NCBI GenBank assembly: GCA_003280245.1
Contig: QCFN01000009.1
Coordinates: forward strand, 1-47,343
Direction of reading: 5' to 3'
Source: Prochlorococcus sp. AG-363-J23
Lineage (GTDB): Bacteria > Cyanobacteriota > Cyanobacteriia > PCC-6307 > Cyanobiaceae
DNA: 47,343 nucleotides
Within the stretch, counting starts at the first letter, position 1. Every line of letters begins with the position of its first letter. Positions 17,103 through 25,779 of the stretch are shown here, in pieces. Under the pieces are notes generated by a model. The model made no database searches. It had not been told where the DNA came from and saw only the letters and a list, made by a program, of their open reading frames with translations. The translations under genes and the position numbers were made by a program.

Positions 17103-18053
17103 ATGAATAATCATGATTTCAATTTGCAACCCTCAGTGGATCGCGGTCACCTGACTACTGAATTGGTTAATGCCAAGAGTATAGATCTAGAGGAAAGGGA
17201 TACTCAAAGCTTAGTAGATATATTTGTTAAGGAGGATATTAACCCTCAGTTAGCTGTTTCAAATGCAAAAGATGATATTGTAAGAGCAATAGATGAAATT
17301 AGTTCAAGATTAAAAACTGGTGGAAGACTTTTTTATTTAGGAGCAGGCACTTCAGGAAGATTAGGAGTTTTAGATGCAGTTGAATGTCCTCCTACATTTT
17401 GTACTGACCCAAATTTAATACAAGGTATTATTGCGGGTGGAGAATCAGCATTAATTAGGAGTTCAGAAGGACTTGAAGATCAAGACTTTGCTGGTAAGAT
17501 TGATCTCAAGAAAAAAAATTTTAATTCTAAGGATAGCTTAATTGGAATTTCTGCTGGAGGAACAACACCTTATGTTTTAGGTGCATTGAATTATGCCCTT
17601 TCAATTAATTCATTAACTATCTCGATTACTTGTGTACCAAAAAGCCAAGTATCTATGAGAAGCGATATAGATATTCGGCTGGTTACAGGCCCTGAACTGT
17701 TGACAGGGTCTACAAGACTGAAAGCCGGTACAGCCACTAAAATGGCTTTAAATATTATTAGTACATGTGTAATGGTACGTCTAGGAAAAACATATTCGAA
17801 TTATATGGTTGATTTATCTGCAACTAACGAAAAATTATTAGATAGATCTCTAAGAATAATTCGTGATTTAGCAAATATAGATAGAAATACTTCCTTACAT
17901 TTGCTGTCTCAAAGTAAGGGATCTGTAAAAAAAGCTCTATTAATGGCAATTAGCGGAATTAGCGATCTTGAGAAGATCGATCAATTACTTGTTGATAATA
18001 ATGATAATTTAAATGAGGCAATTGCTTCAATAAAAAAGAATGAATCTAGATAG
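17103..18053 (+). CDS. murQ: N-acetylmuramic acid 6-phosphate etherase
   Basis: Cytoplasmic enzyme that removes D-lactate from MurNAc-6-phosphate to give GlcNAc-6-phosphate, in recycling of peptidoglycan sugars. It has 316 aa from ATG 17103 (MNNHDFNLQPSVDRGHLTTE). The MurQ opening GHLTTELVNAKSIDLEERDT is present. The SIS domain shows FYLGAGTSGRLGVLDAVECPPTF (about 76-98), IGISAGGTTPYV, and the family signature GPELLTGSTRLKAGTATKMALN. The C-terminal UBA-like helices follow. It starts 13 bases after the DUF3110 stop. No muramate kinase (AnmK) or MurNAc transporter is seen nearby, so the recycling route here is incomplete in this window. Confidence 0.93.
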   Translation: MNNHDFNLQPSVDRGHLTTELVNAKSIDLEERDTQSLVDIFVKEDINPQLAVSNAKDDIVRAIDEISSRLKTGGRLFYLGAGTSGRLGVLDAVECPPTFCTDPNLIQGIIAGGESALIRSSEGLEDQDFAGKIDLKKKNFNSKDSLIGISAGGTTPYVLGALNYALSINSLTISITCVPKSQVSMRSDIDIRLVTGPELLTGSTRLKAGTATKMALNIISTCVMVRLGKTYSNYMVDLSATNEKLLDRSLRIIRDLANIDRNTSLHLLSQSKGSVKKALLMAISGISDLEKIDQLLVDNNDNLNEAIASIKKNESR

Positions 18054-18115
18054 TCAACATAGGCTCTAAGCTAATAATCATTGATTTTCATTTAATAACG
18101 ATGAGAATTATTTTA

Positions 18116-18144
18116 TAGACAATTAATCTTATTTGGTTTATAAT
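18116..18144 (+). promoter_or_regulatory. Sigma70-like promoter upstream of the cyclophilin gene
   Basis: TAGACA at 18116-18121 (5 of 6 to TTGACA), a 17-base spacer, and a perfect TATAAT at 18139-18144. Transcription would start near 18151, only about 16 bases before the GTG start at 18167, giving a very short leader with no clear Shine-Dalgarno sequence. Confidence 0.55.
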
Positions 18145-18166
18145 TTAAAAAATCACTAAATTACTT

Positions 18167-18610
18167 GTGACTAAAGTACAGCTAGAAACAGACGCAGGGC
18201 TAATTCTAATTGAGCTATTTAATGATGACGCACCCAATACGGTCGCAAATTTTATCAAGCTGGTCAATGATGGCTTTTACGATGGTCTTTCTTTTCACAG
18301 GGTTATAGATGGATTTATGGCACAAGGTGGTTGCCCGAATACCAGAGAAGGAGCAAAAGGTATCCCTGGAACAGGAGGCCCTGGCTATACCATTAATTGT
18401 GAGATCAATAGTAAAAAACATTTAGCAGGCTCTTTGTCCATGGCTCATGCTGGAAAGGATACTGGCGGTAGTCAATTCTTTTTAGTTCATGCACCTCAGC
18501 CGCATCTTGATGGTGTTCATACAGTTTTTGGTCATACCTCTAATATGGAAGTTGTTTTGGCACTGAAAAATGGATCGAGGATTAATCGAGCCAAAGTTAT
18601 AAATTCATGA
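18167..18610 (+). CDS. Peptidyl-prolyl cis-trans isomerase, cyclophilin type
   Basis: Protein-folding enzyme of the cyclophilin family, 147 aa, near the minimal bacterial length, no signal peptide, so cytoplasmic. It begins at GTG ([16 protein letters not shown]). Conserved blocks: [33 protein letters not shown] (catalytic Arg in FHRV), [29 protein letters not shown] (Gln in GSQFF) and [12 protein letters not shown] promoter with TATAAT lies just upstream. Its stop is two bases from the end of the oppositely oriented ribBA, so the two transcripts must overlap at their 3' ends. Confidence 0.95.
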   Translation: MTKVQLETDAGLILIELFNDDAPNTVANFIKLVNDGFYDGLSFHRVIDGFMAQGGCPNTREGAKGIPGTGGPGYTINCEINSKKHLAGSLSMAHAGKDTGGSQFFLVHAPQPHLDGVHTVFGHTSNMEVVLALKNGSRINRAKVINS

Positions 18611-18612
18611 AC

Positions 18613-20328
18613 TTATTCTTTTTTCCATATTGTTAAAGTTGGTTCCTTGTTACTAATCAACTTAGATATTGCACTAGTTTCTAATTCTATTTTATCAACA
18701 ATATTAATTACTGGCTCTATATTTAGAGAAGGGTGAAGTGCTTGTTGTATACCTTCGGTAATCAGAAGTCCGATTCTATTTGTGAGTGGATCTAAATATA
18801 ATTGTTTGATTAATGTTTCGATTGATTTAGTATTATTTGTAATACTATCACCATTTTCCGATTTTATATAATCTAACTTCCATATAAAGGTTGGATTTTC
18901 GAGAATTGCAAGCAATCTAGGAGAATATTCTGGAGTAAGAATTATTCCGCATTTATTCGAAATATATTTAACCTTCTGTCTGATCTCTGCTAATGAATCT
19001 TTGTTAGAATAGCCATTCCATGAGATAACTTTATATATTGACTTGGTTTCTATTCCTTGATTCTTATTTTCGATTTCAATTAAGTGTCCTAATTTTTCCC
19101 TTTTTACTTTTAGGTATGCAGCATTATGATCTCCAGGGCATATAACTAGTGGAACTCTACTTTCTACTCTTAGTCCATAACCACCAAGGCCTGCTATTTT
19201 CCGGGGATTATTTGTTAATAACTTTAGGCGATGGATTCCAAGGTCTGTGAGGATTTGCGCACCTACACCGTAGTTTCTTAAATCTGCTGGAAAACCCAGC
19301 TTCTCGTTTGCCTCAACTGTATCTAGTCCACCATCTTGAAGACTATAGGCTTTTAATTTGTTAATTAATCCAATACCTCTGCCTTCTTGTCTTAGATATA
19401 CCAAGACACCTTCACCTTCTTGTTCAATTCTTGCTAATGCAGCCTCTAATTGAGGCCTGCAGTCACACCTTAAGGATCCAAAAGCATCACCAGTTAAGCA
19501 TTCAGAATGCATTCGAACTAATACAGGTTCTTTAAGTCTTCTTGGATCTCCCTTGATAAGTGCTACATGTTCAGATCCGTCAATTTCATTTTTATAGCCT
19601 ATCGCACTAAACCCCCCAAATACACTTGGTAAGTTTGCAGTAGCCTTTCTATAGACAAATCTTTGATTTTCTAATCTGTATCTAATTAGATCTGCAATAC
19701 TGATTAAACGTAATTTCCAATCGTTGGCATATTTATATAACTCTGGAAGTCTTGCCATTGATCCATCTGAGTTTTGTATTTCACAAATAACTCCAGATGG
19801 GTCAAGTCCTGCCATTTGAGCTAAATCTACCGCAGCTTCAGTATGTCCAGCTCTTTTCAGCACACCTCCTTGTTTCGCTCTTAAAGGAAAAATGTGACCT
19901 GGTCTACGTAGGTCTTGAGGCTTTGTTTTTGTATTTAGAACAACTTGTATAGTTCTGGCTCTATCTTCAGCAGATATTCCGGTTGTTACTCCGTGTTCAG
20001 GACCCGCATCAATGCTTACTGTGAAGGCGGTTTGATTTGAGTCTGTGTTTCTATCAACCATTAATGGAAGGTCTAGCTCATCTAGTCGACTACCTTGCAT
20101 TGCTAGACAAATTAGTCCTCTGGCTTCAGTAGCCATAAAATTAATTTGCTCTGGTGTTGCAAACTGTGCCGCACAGATCAAATCACCTTCATTTTCACGG
20201 CGTTCATCATCCACTACCACTACGCATTCTCCATTGCGTATTGCGGCAAGGGCATCAGCTATGTCATCAAAGCGAATTTCAAATGACTCGTTTGATTTGA
20301 ATTGGTTTTTCAGTGTCCCAGAATTCAA
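18613..20328 (-). CDS. ribBA: Bifunctional riboflavin enzyme: DHBP synthase / GTP cyclohydrolase II
   Basis: Makes both precursors of riboflavin: 3,4-dihydroxy-2-butanone-4-phosphate from ribulose-5-P and the pyrimidine from GTP. 571 aa. The RibB domain (about 20-220) shows [18 protein letters not shown] and [13 protein letters not shown]. The RibA domain (about 225-420) shows the zinc site [31 protein letters not shown], and NNPRKIAGL. About 150 extra C-terminal residues follow, of no function I can name. The frame opens with TTG at 20328; an ATG at 20341 with a plausible start is out of frame, so the N-terminus is uncertain. It is divergent from argC. Confidence 0.92.
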   Translation of the reverse strand: MNSGTLKNQFKSNESFEIRFDDIADALAAIRNGECVVVVDDERRENEGDLICAAQFATPEQINFMATEARGLICLAMQGSRLDELDLPLMVDRNTDSNQTAFTVSIDAGPEHGVTTGISAEDRARTIQVVLNTKTKPQDLRRPGHIFPLRAKQGGVLKRAGHTEAAVDLAQMAGLDPSGVICEIQNSDGSMARLPELYKYANDWKLRLISIADLIRYRLENQRFVYRKATANLPSVFGGFSAIGYKNEIDGSEHVALIKGDPRRLKEPVLVRMHSECLTGDAFGSLRCDCRPQLEAALARIEQEGEGVLVYLRQEGRGIGLINKLKAYSLQDGGLDTVEANEKLGFPADLRNYGVGAQILTDLGIHRLKLLTNNPRKIAGLGGYGLRVESRVPLVICPGDHNAAYLKVKREKLGHLIEIENKNQGIETKSIYKVISWNGYSNKDSLAEIRQKVKYISNKCGIILTPEYSPRLLAILENPTFIWKLDYIKSENGDSITNNTKSIETLIKQLYLDPLTNRIGLLITEGIQQALHPSLNIEPVINIVDKIELETSAISKLISNKEPTLTIWKKE

Positions 20329-20379
20329 CTACTTCTTTCATTATTGACACTCTTACAATCTACTGACGAAGAATGTGAA

Positions 20380-21486
20380 ATGACTGACCCAAAAATGTCG
20401 TCAACTATGTCCCAATCTGAATCATCTGTGTTGAGAGTGGCTGTAATTGGTGCTACTGGCTATGGGGGGCTCCAAACAGTGAGATTGATTGAATCACACC
20501 CCAATTTCAAAATTTCTTTTCTTGGTGGAGAACGTTCAGCAGGTAAAAGCTGGAATACACTGTTCCCTTTTCAAAGAATTGCAGAAGATAAGATTATCCA
20601 AGTTCCCGACCCTAATGCGATTGCTGATACATCAGATTTTGCAATACTTAGCTTGCCGAATGGAGTAGCAAGTACCTTAGTTCCAGATTTATTAAAGAGA
20701 CATGTACGGGTAGTTGATTTGTCAGCTGATTATAGATACAAATCTCTGGCTCAATGGAAAGAGGTCTACAGAGCAGAGTCACTGAAGTATCGAAGAGTCG
20801 ACGAGGATTTATGCTTAAATGCAATTTATGGTTTGCCTGAGTGGAATCAACTAGAAATAAGCAAAGCTAATTTAGTTGCAGCACCAGGATGTTTTCCTAC
20901 TGCAAGTCTAATTCCACTCCTCCCATTTTTAAAACAAGGACTTATTGAATGTGAAGGATTGATAATTGATGCAAAATCTGGAACATCTGGAGGAGGGAGA
21001 AATCCCAAAGAGAATCTATTACTTGCCGAATCATCTGAATCAATTACTCCCTATGGGGTGGTTGGTCATAGGCACACTTCGGAAATTGAACAAATGTCTG
21101 CAATTGTTGCTGGCAAGCCAATACAAGTACAATTCACTCCACATCTAGTTCCAATGGTCAGAGGACTTTTGTCCACTGTTTATTCAAGACTTAGAGATCC
21201 AGGGATTACAGCTGAGGATTGTAGAACTGTATTAGAGACTTTCTATCGTAATCATGAGTGTGTTGATGTTTTGCCCGTAGGAATATATCCAGCAACAAAA
21301 TGGGCAAGGTTTACTAATAAGGCAATTCTTTCAGTACAAGTAGATAACAGAACTAGTAGGCTGATTTTAATGAGTACAATAGATAATCTATTGAAAGGAC
21401 AAGCTGGTCAAGCTATTCAAAGCTTAAATCTAATGGCAGGATATGATCAAATAAAGGGTTTACCTCTAAATAGTTTTTATCCATGA
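20380..21486 (+). CDS. argC: N-acetyl-gamma-glutamyl-phosphate reductase
   Basis: NADPH-dependent third step of arginine biosynthesis, 368 aa from ATG 20380; ATGs at 20395 and 20407 are also in frame and cannot be excluded. The N-terminal Rossmann motif VAVIGATGYGGLQTVRLIE lies close to the start. The active site AAPGCFPTASLIPLLPF carries the catalytic Cys. DAKSGTSGGGRNPKENLL and GHRHTSEIEQ with the catalytic His are typical of ArgC. The open frame extends back to 20302, over the ribBA start, but that part is not ArgC-like. Its end overlaps the convergent purN end by 10 bases. Confidence 0.94.
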   Translation: MTDPKMSSTMSQSESSVLRVAVIGATGYGGLQTVRLIESHPNFKISFLGGERSAGKSWNTLFPFQRIAEDKIIQVPDPNAIADTSDFAILSLPNGVASTLVPDLLKRHVRVVDLSADYRYKSLAQWKEVYRAESLKYRRVDEDLCLNAIYGLPEWNQLEISKANLVAAPGCFPTASLIPLLPFLKQGLIECEGLIIDAKSGTSGGGRNPKENLLLAESSESITPYGVVGHRHTSEIEQMSAIVAGKPIQVQFTPHLVPMVRGLLSTVYSRLRDPGITAEDCRTVLETFYRNHECVDVLPVGIYPATKWARFTNKAILSVQVDNRTSRLILMSTIDNLLKGQAGQAIQSLNLMAGYDQIKGLPLNSFYP

Positions 21487-22121
21487 TTATTTACGCCTCT
21501 CCATCTTAAACCAGCTACTAAAATGCCAATAGGCAATATTTTATGTTCCATTTTTTGTATTCTTTTATGTAATGAATTATCATCGTCATCTAAATAGACT
21601 GGAACGGCAGCTTGTGCAAGGATTTCTCCTGAATCAACCTCTTCTTCAACTAGATGGACAGTACAACCAGAAATCTTTACAGAATGATTAATTGCTTGAG
21701 TAATCGCGTTCATCCCTTTAAAGCTAGGAAGAAGTGAAGGATGAATGTTTAATATCCTTCCAGGGAATGCATTTATTAATTCCTTAGTTATTATTCTCAT
21801 CCAACCTGCCATAATTATTCCTTCAATTTGTAGTGATTGGAATTTTTTTATTAGAGCTTTATCAAAATCCTCTCTACTTGGATAATTAACCTGTTGTAAG
21901 AAGAGATAAGGAATATTATACTTTTTTGCTATTTGAACAGCACCACAAGTCAAATTGTTTACAATTAATATTTCTATAGTTATGTCAATTAAATTTAATT
22001 TTGAGGCTAAAACCAAGGATTCAAAATTTGTACCATTACCCGAAGCCATTACGGCTAATTTTAGTGGAGGATTGAATTTATGCTGGATCTCATTAAATGG
22101 AAAAAAAATGGCTTCTTCCAT
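21477..22121 (-). CDS. purN: Phosphoribosylglycinamide formyltransferase PurN
   Basis: Third step of purine biosynthesis: transfers formyl from 10-formyl-THF to GAR. 214 aa, normal length. Motifs: LAVMASGNGTNFESL (phosphate loop, about 23-37), GIIMAGWMRII, and RILNIHPSLLPSFKGMNA with catalytic Asn and His. GCTVHLVEEEVDSGEILAQ carries the catalytic Asp. The N-terminus has an extra 20 residues (EEAIFFPFNEIQHKF) before the core. The gene converges on argC with a 10-base overlap and diverges from the M61 peptidase gene. Confidence 0.93.
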   Translation of the reverse strand: MEEAIFFPFNEIQHKFNPPLKLAVMASGNGTNFESLVLASKLNLIDITIEILIVNNLTCGAVQIAKKYNIPYLFLQQVNYPSREDFDKALIKKFQSLQIEGIIMAGWMRIITKELINAFPGRILNIHPSLLPSFKGMNAITQAINHSVKISGCTVHLVEEEVDSGEILAQAAVPVYLDDDDNSLHKRIQKMEHKILPIGILVAGLRWRGVNNHG

Positions 22122-22287
22122 TGAAAATATTTGGATTTGCTATTGCTTCTTTATCTTAGCAGGAATTAACTTTCTGAGATGAATAATTTGATGAATTAAG
22201 GGTCGTGTAATCTTAGGTAAAGTCAAGCGTGTACTTGAAACAACAAAATACATAATTCTTTATTTTATATTATTATATAGGAGAATT

Positions 22288-22308
22288 ATGAAATACACAG
22301 GAACTTGA
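22288..22308 (+). CDS. Six-codon upstream ORF or leader before the M61 peptidase
   Basis: ATG at 22288 has a strong AGGAG at 22279-22283, four bases upstream, the best ribosome site in this gap. It encodes only MKYTGT and stops at TGA 22306-22308, which overlaps the TTG (22305-22307) that opens the peptidase frame. Either a translated leader couples to the peptidase, or a one-base deletion has separated the true ATG from its gene. See findings. Confidence 0.35.
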   Translation: MKYTGT

Positions 22309-24002
22309 ATAAGGGAGTCCGCATTTGCCTAGATCTTACTAGGCCTAACACTCAAACAGTTTTTGTCCGGATTATTTGGAATCCAACAGAATGTACTCAA
22401 TTCTTTTCTCTCCCAGCATGGACTCCAGGATCTTATACGATTAGAGACCATGTTCAATTTATGCATAGTGTTAATGCAAAACAAAATAATAAGAATATAG
22501 AAATAAAAAGACTATCAGTTAATACATGGCAGTTGGAAAGTTCTGTAAATCTGCCATTAGAACTTGAGTATGAAATAGAAGCCAGATCTTTAACTGTTAG
22601 GACATCATATATGGATAATAATTTTGCTTCTTTATGTTTAGCTTCTATTTTAGTTGAAGTTAAAGGGTTTAAAAAATCTCAATATTTAATTGAGATTAAC
22701 AAACCAATTAATTGGGATTTAGTTACTCCATTAAAAGGAAACGGTGTGCTTCAAGCAGATAATTTTGATGAGTTGGTAGATTCCCCAATTCACCTTGGTA
22801 ATTTTGATAGATTAGATTTCTCTGTAAGAGGATATGCACATCAAATAAATATTCATGGCACTACACCACAAGCTTTACCTAAAAGCTTACTAAGTGATAT
22901 TTCTAGAATTTGTGAGACCACTTGTAATTTAATACAGACAGATCCCCCATCCGGAGATAGATATCAGTTTATATTGCTTTTATTAGACCAAGGTTACGGT
23001 GGTTTAGAGCATGATAACTCCTGTGTTTTACACTATTCATGGAAAAGGCTTTGTGAGCCTTCTGGCTATAGAAAACTTCTTCAACTTATCGGACATGAGT
23101 ATCTTCATCAGTGGAATATTAGAAGATTAAGACCAGATGACTATATTATATATAACTATAATGAAGCTAGAATTTCAGATACTTTATGGTTCGTTGAAGG
23201 AGTTACAAGCTATTTTGATTTGGTTTTACCTTATATTGCTGGGTTATCAAAATTAGATGACTTGTTAGAAGATTTCTCTGACGAAATAAAGAGGTTTTAT
23301 TCAACGAATGGAAGGAAAATACAAACACTAAATGATAGCTCAAGAGAAGCTTGGGTCAAACTATATAAATCAACAAAAGCAAGCCTTAATACTCAAATAA
23401 GTTATTATAATTATGGTACAATTATTGCATTATGCTTGGATATTAAATTAAGAATAGTAGGTTCATCTCTAGCTAGTATTCTTCGACAGATGTGGAAAAA
23501 TTTTGGTGAATCATCAATTGGATATCGTAATCACGATATATTTAAATTAATTAATAGTTTAGATATAAGTATATCGTCCCAGCTTGAATCATGGCTTGAT
23601 ACAACTGATACTCTTGAACTTGAACCAATTCTTAGTCTTGTTGGACTAACTCTTTCTAGCTCATCAGAAATCCTAAGTAATATAGGACTTGAATTGAATG
23701 AACAAGATGATCATGTAAATATAGAAAGAGTAGATCTTAATTCGCCTGCTCAGGCTGCAGGACTAGTTTCCGGAGATATTTTAATATCTATTAATGAATT
23801 TCATATAAGATCAATTCATGTCTCCAAGTTAGTCTTTAAAAATTTTGATGAATATACTATCCTTTATTCAAGGACAGGAAGGATTTACAAAACTAAAATT
23901 CAAGGCATTACTATTAAAGAGAATGCTTGTCAAGTTTCAATAAATCAAAACGCAAATAAGGCTCAGAAGGAATTCAGAGAGAAGTGGTTAGAGTTTTTCT
24001 AA
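22305..24002 (+). CDS. M61 family peptidase (glycyl aminopeptidase-like) with PDZ domain
   Basis: Zinc metallopeptidase of family M61, 565 aa. The N-terminal beta-domain begins almost at once (NKGVRICLDLTRPNTQTVFV) with FFSLPAWTPGSYTIRDHVQF. The zinc site is LIGHEYLHQWNIRRLRPDD (about 261-279), with HEYLH as HExxH, and LWFVEGVTSYFD supplies the third ligand Glu. A PDZ domain covers about 445-525 (VDLNSPAQAAGLVSGDILISIN). No signal peptide, so probably cytoplasmic. The frame opens with TTG at 22305 and has no ATG nearby in frame; the start is unresolved. Natural substrates are unknown; the family cleaves N-terminal Gly or Ala. Confidence 0.85.
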   Translation: MNKGVRICLDLTRPNTQTVFVRIIWNPTECTQFFSLPAWTPGSYTIRDHVQFMHSVNAKQNNKNIEIKRLSVNTWQLESSVNLPLELEYEIEARSLTVRTSYMDNNFASLCLASILVEVKGFKKSQYLIEINKPINWDLVTPLKGNGVLQADNFDELVDSPIHLGNFDRLDFSVRGYAHQINIHGTTPQALPKSLLSDISRICETTCNLIQTDPPSGDRYQFILLLLDQGYGGLEHDNSCVLHYSWKRLCEPSGYRKLLQLIGHEYLHQWNIRRLRPDDYIIYNYNEARISDTLWFVEGVTSYFDLVLPYIAGLSKLDDLLEDFSDEIKRFYSTNGRKIQTLNDSSREAWVKLYKSTKASLNTQISYYNYGTIIALCLDIKLRIVGSSLASILRQMWKNFGESSIGYRNHDIFKLINSLDISISSQLESWLDTTDTLELEPILSLVGLTLSSSSEILSNIGLELNEQDDHVNIERVDLNSPAQAAGLVSGDILISINEFHIRSIHVSKLVFKNFDEYTILYSRTGRIYKTKIQGITIKENACQVSINQNANKAQKEFREKWLEFF

Positions 24003-24166
24003 AGTCAATTTATTAATAAGCTTTTTAAAATCATAACAATTCTTTGAAATGGCATTTGATGTTGTTCTCTTGATTTAATTAGATCTTTCCGTTCAAATCA
24101 GGCATGCTAGGTAGTGAGGAAAACTTGGCCTATTAGCTTTAAGCTTTCCCCAGCACTATTAGCAGT

Positions 24167-25774
24167 ATGATGAACTTCCCAGACTTTGATTCAGAAAATC
24201 CGCAGGTACTTTGGCAACGTTTTTGTGATTTGCTTTGGTATGACGAGGATTTAGGGTTTTGGCTAGATATAAGTAGGATGAATTTCTCAAGTTCAGATCT
24301 CCTCGGATTCACTGATCAGTTTGAGAATGTAGTGGAAGCTATGAAATCCTTAGAAAGTGGTTCAATTGCAAATCAAGACGAATCGCGACAGGTTGGACAT
24401 TATTGGTTGCGCAATACATCTATTGCTCCAAGCAAATCGATATCAAACGAAATCGACAAAGAGATTAATTCTATAATTGATTTTGCGAATGATGTTCTTG
24501 ATAAAAAGTTATTAGCTCCTAATTCTAAGCCTTTTACTCATGTTCTATGGATTGGTATTGGAGGAAGTGGCTTAGGTCCACTCCTTATGACCAAAGCTTT
24601 AAAGAAGAAAAATAAAGGTCTTGATTTTTTGTTCTTAGACAATGTTGATCCAAATGGAATGCGGGCAACATTTGATGATCTTGGTTCAGATATATTAAAT
24701 TCCTTGATTGTTACTGTTAGCAAGTCAGGCTCTACTCCAGAGCCAAGGATGTGCATGCAACAGGCAAAAGAACACCTGAATAATATGGGAGGAAACTGGT
24801 CTAAGCAAGCCGTTGCAATAACTATGAAAGATAGTAATTTAGATCGTTTAGCTATTAAAGAAAAATGGATAAAGCGCTTCGATCTTCCTGATTGGGTAGG
24901 TGGTAGGACTAGCATTACTAGTTCTGTCGGACTCTTGCCAGGAGCTTTACTTGGAATTGATATAAATGACTTCCTGCTAGGAGCTTCCAAAATGGACCAA
25001 GCTACAAGAGAAAGAGAGGCTAAAAATAATCCTGCTGCTCTTTTAGCATTCTCCTGGTATATGGCAGGTAAAGGTCAAGGTAAACGTGATATGGTTGTCT
25101 TGCCATATAGAGATGGTTTAGAACTTTTTAGTAGATATTTACAACAATTAGTTATGGAATCTTTAGGGAAGAAATTCAATAGAAATGGAGCTGTTGTTAA
25201 TCAAGGATTATCTGTATATGGGAATAAAGGCTCAACAGATCAGCATGCTTATGTACAGCAACTTAGGGATGGAATAGATAATTTCTTTGCAACTTTTATT
25301 GAAGTTTTAGAGGATACTGAATCTATTCAGCCGATCGATGGTGAAAGAACAGGTGATATTCTCTCTGGTTTCCTTCAAGGTACAAGAGCAGCCTTGACTG
25401 AAGGTGGCAGACAAAGTGTAAGTATTACTATGAAGGCTTTAAGTCCATTCAGTTTAGGAGCTTTAATTGCATTATTTGAGAGGGCTGTAGGTTTTTACGG
25501 AGAATTGGTAAATATTAATGCCTACCATCAGCCAGGTGTAGAGGCAGGAAAGAAAGCAGCAACTTCAATAATCGACTTGCAGGCAAAGATAGAGACTCTT
25601 CTCTCTGATGGAAGGTCTAGATCTATTGCTGATTTACATAAGGAATTAAATAATAATTCTGAGGAGGATATCTTTTGGATATTGCGTCATATAATTTCTA
25701 ACTATAAGCATTACTCTATAAATGGTTCATGGAAGGATCCATTATCCTTAACAATTACCAACTCATTAGTTTAA
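24167..25774 (+). CDS. pgi: Glucose-6-phosphate isomerase
   Basis: Interconverts glucose-6-P and fructose-6-P, cytoplasmic, 535 aa, typical of cyanobacterial Pgi. The phosphoisomerase SIS domains are recognisable: VLWIGIGGSGLGPLLMTKAL (about 126-145), TVSKSGSTPEPRMCM, DWVGGRTSITSSVGLLPGA, and STDQHAYVQQLRDG with the catalytic His region. A GVEAGKK block with the catalytic Lys lies near residue 462. Start at the first of two ATGs; no clear Shine-Dalgarno sequence. It ends 5 bases before the convergent leuS stop. The product feeds glycogen and compatible-solute synthesis or the oxidative pentose pathway. Confidence 0.96.
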   Translation: MMNFPDFDSENPQVLWQRFCDLLWYDEDLGFWLDISRMNFSSSDLLGFTDQFENVVEAMKSLESGSIANQDESRQVGHYWLRNTSIAPSKSISNEIDKEINSIIDFANDVLDKKLLAPNSKPFTHVLWIGIGGSGLGPLLMTKALKKKNKGLDFLFLDNVDPNGMRATFDDLGSDILNSLIVTVSKSGSTPEPRMCMQQAKEHLNNMGGNWSKQAVAITMKDSNLDRLAIKEKWIKRFDLPDWVGGRTSITSSVGLLPGALLGIDINDFLLGASKMDQATREREAKNNPAALLAFSWYMAGKGQGKRDMVVLPYRDGLELFSRYLQQLVMESLGKKFNRNGAVVNQGLSVYGNKGSTDQHAYVQQLRDGIDNFFATFIEVLEDTESIQPIDGERTGDILSGFLQGTRAALTEGGRQSVSITMKALSPFSLGALIALFERAVGFYGELVNINAYHQPGVEAGKKAATSIIDLQAKIETLLSDGRSRSIADLHKELNNNSEEDIFWILRHIISNYKHYSINGSWKDPLSLTITNSLV

Positions 25775-25779
25775 TTAAA

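Noticed and set aside
20302-20379. N-terminal extension of argC to 20302
   Set aside because: The extra residues are hydrophobic and unlike ArgC, and the region overlaps the ribBA start.
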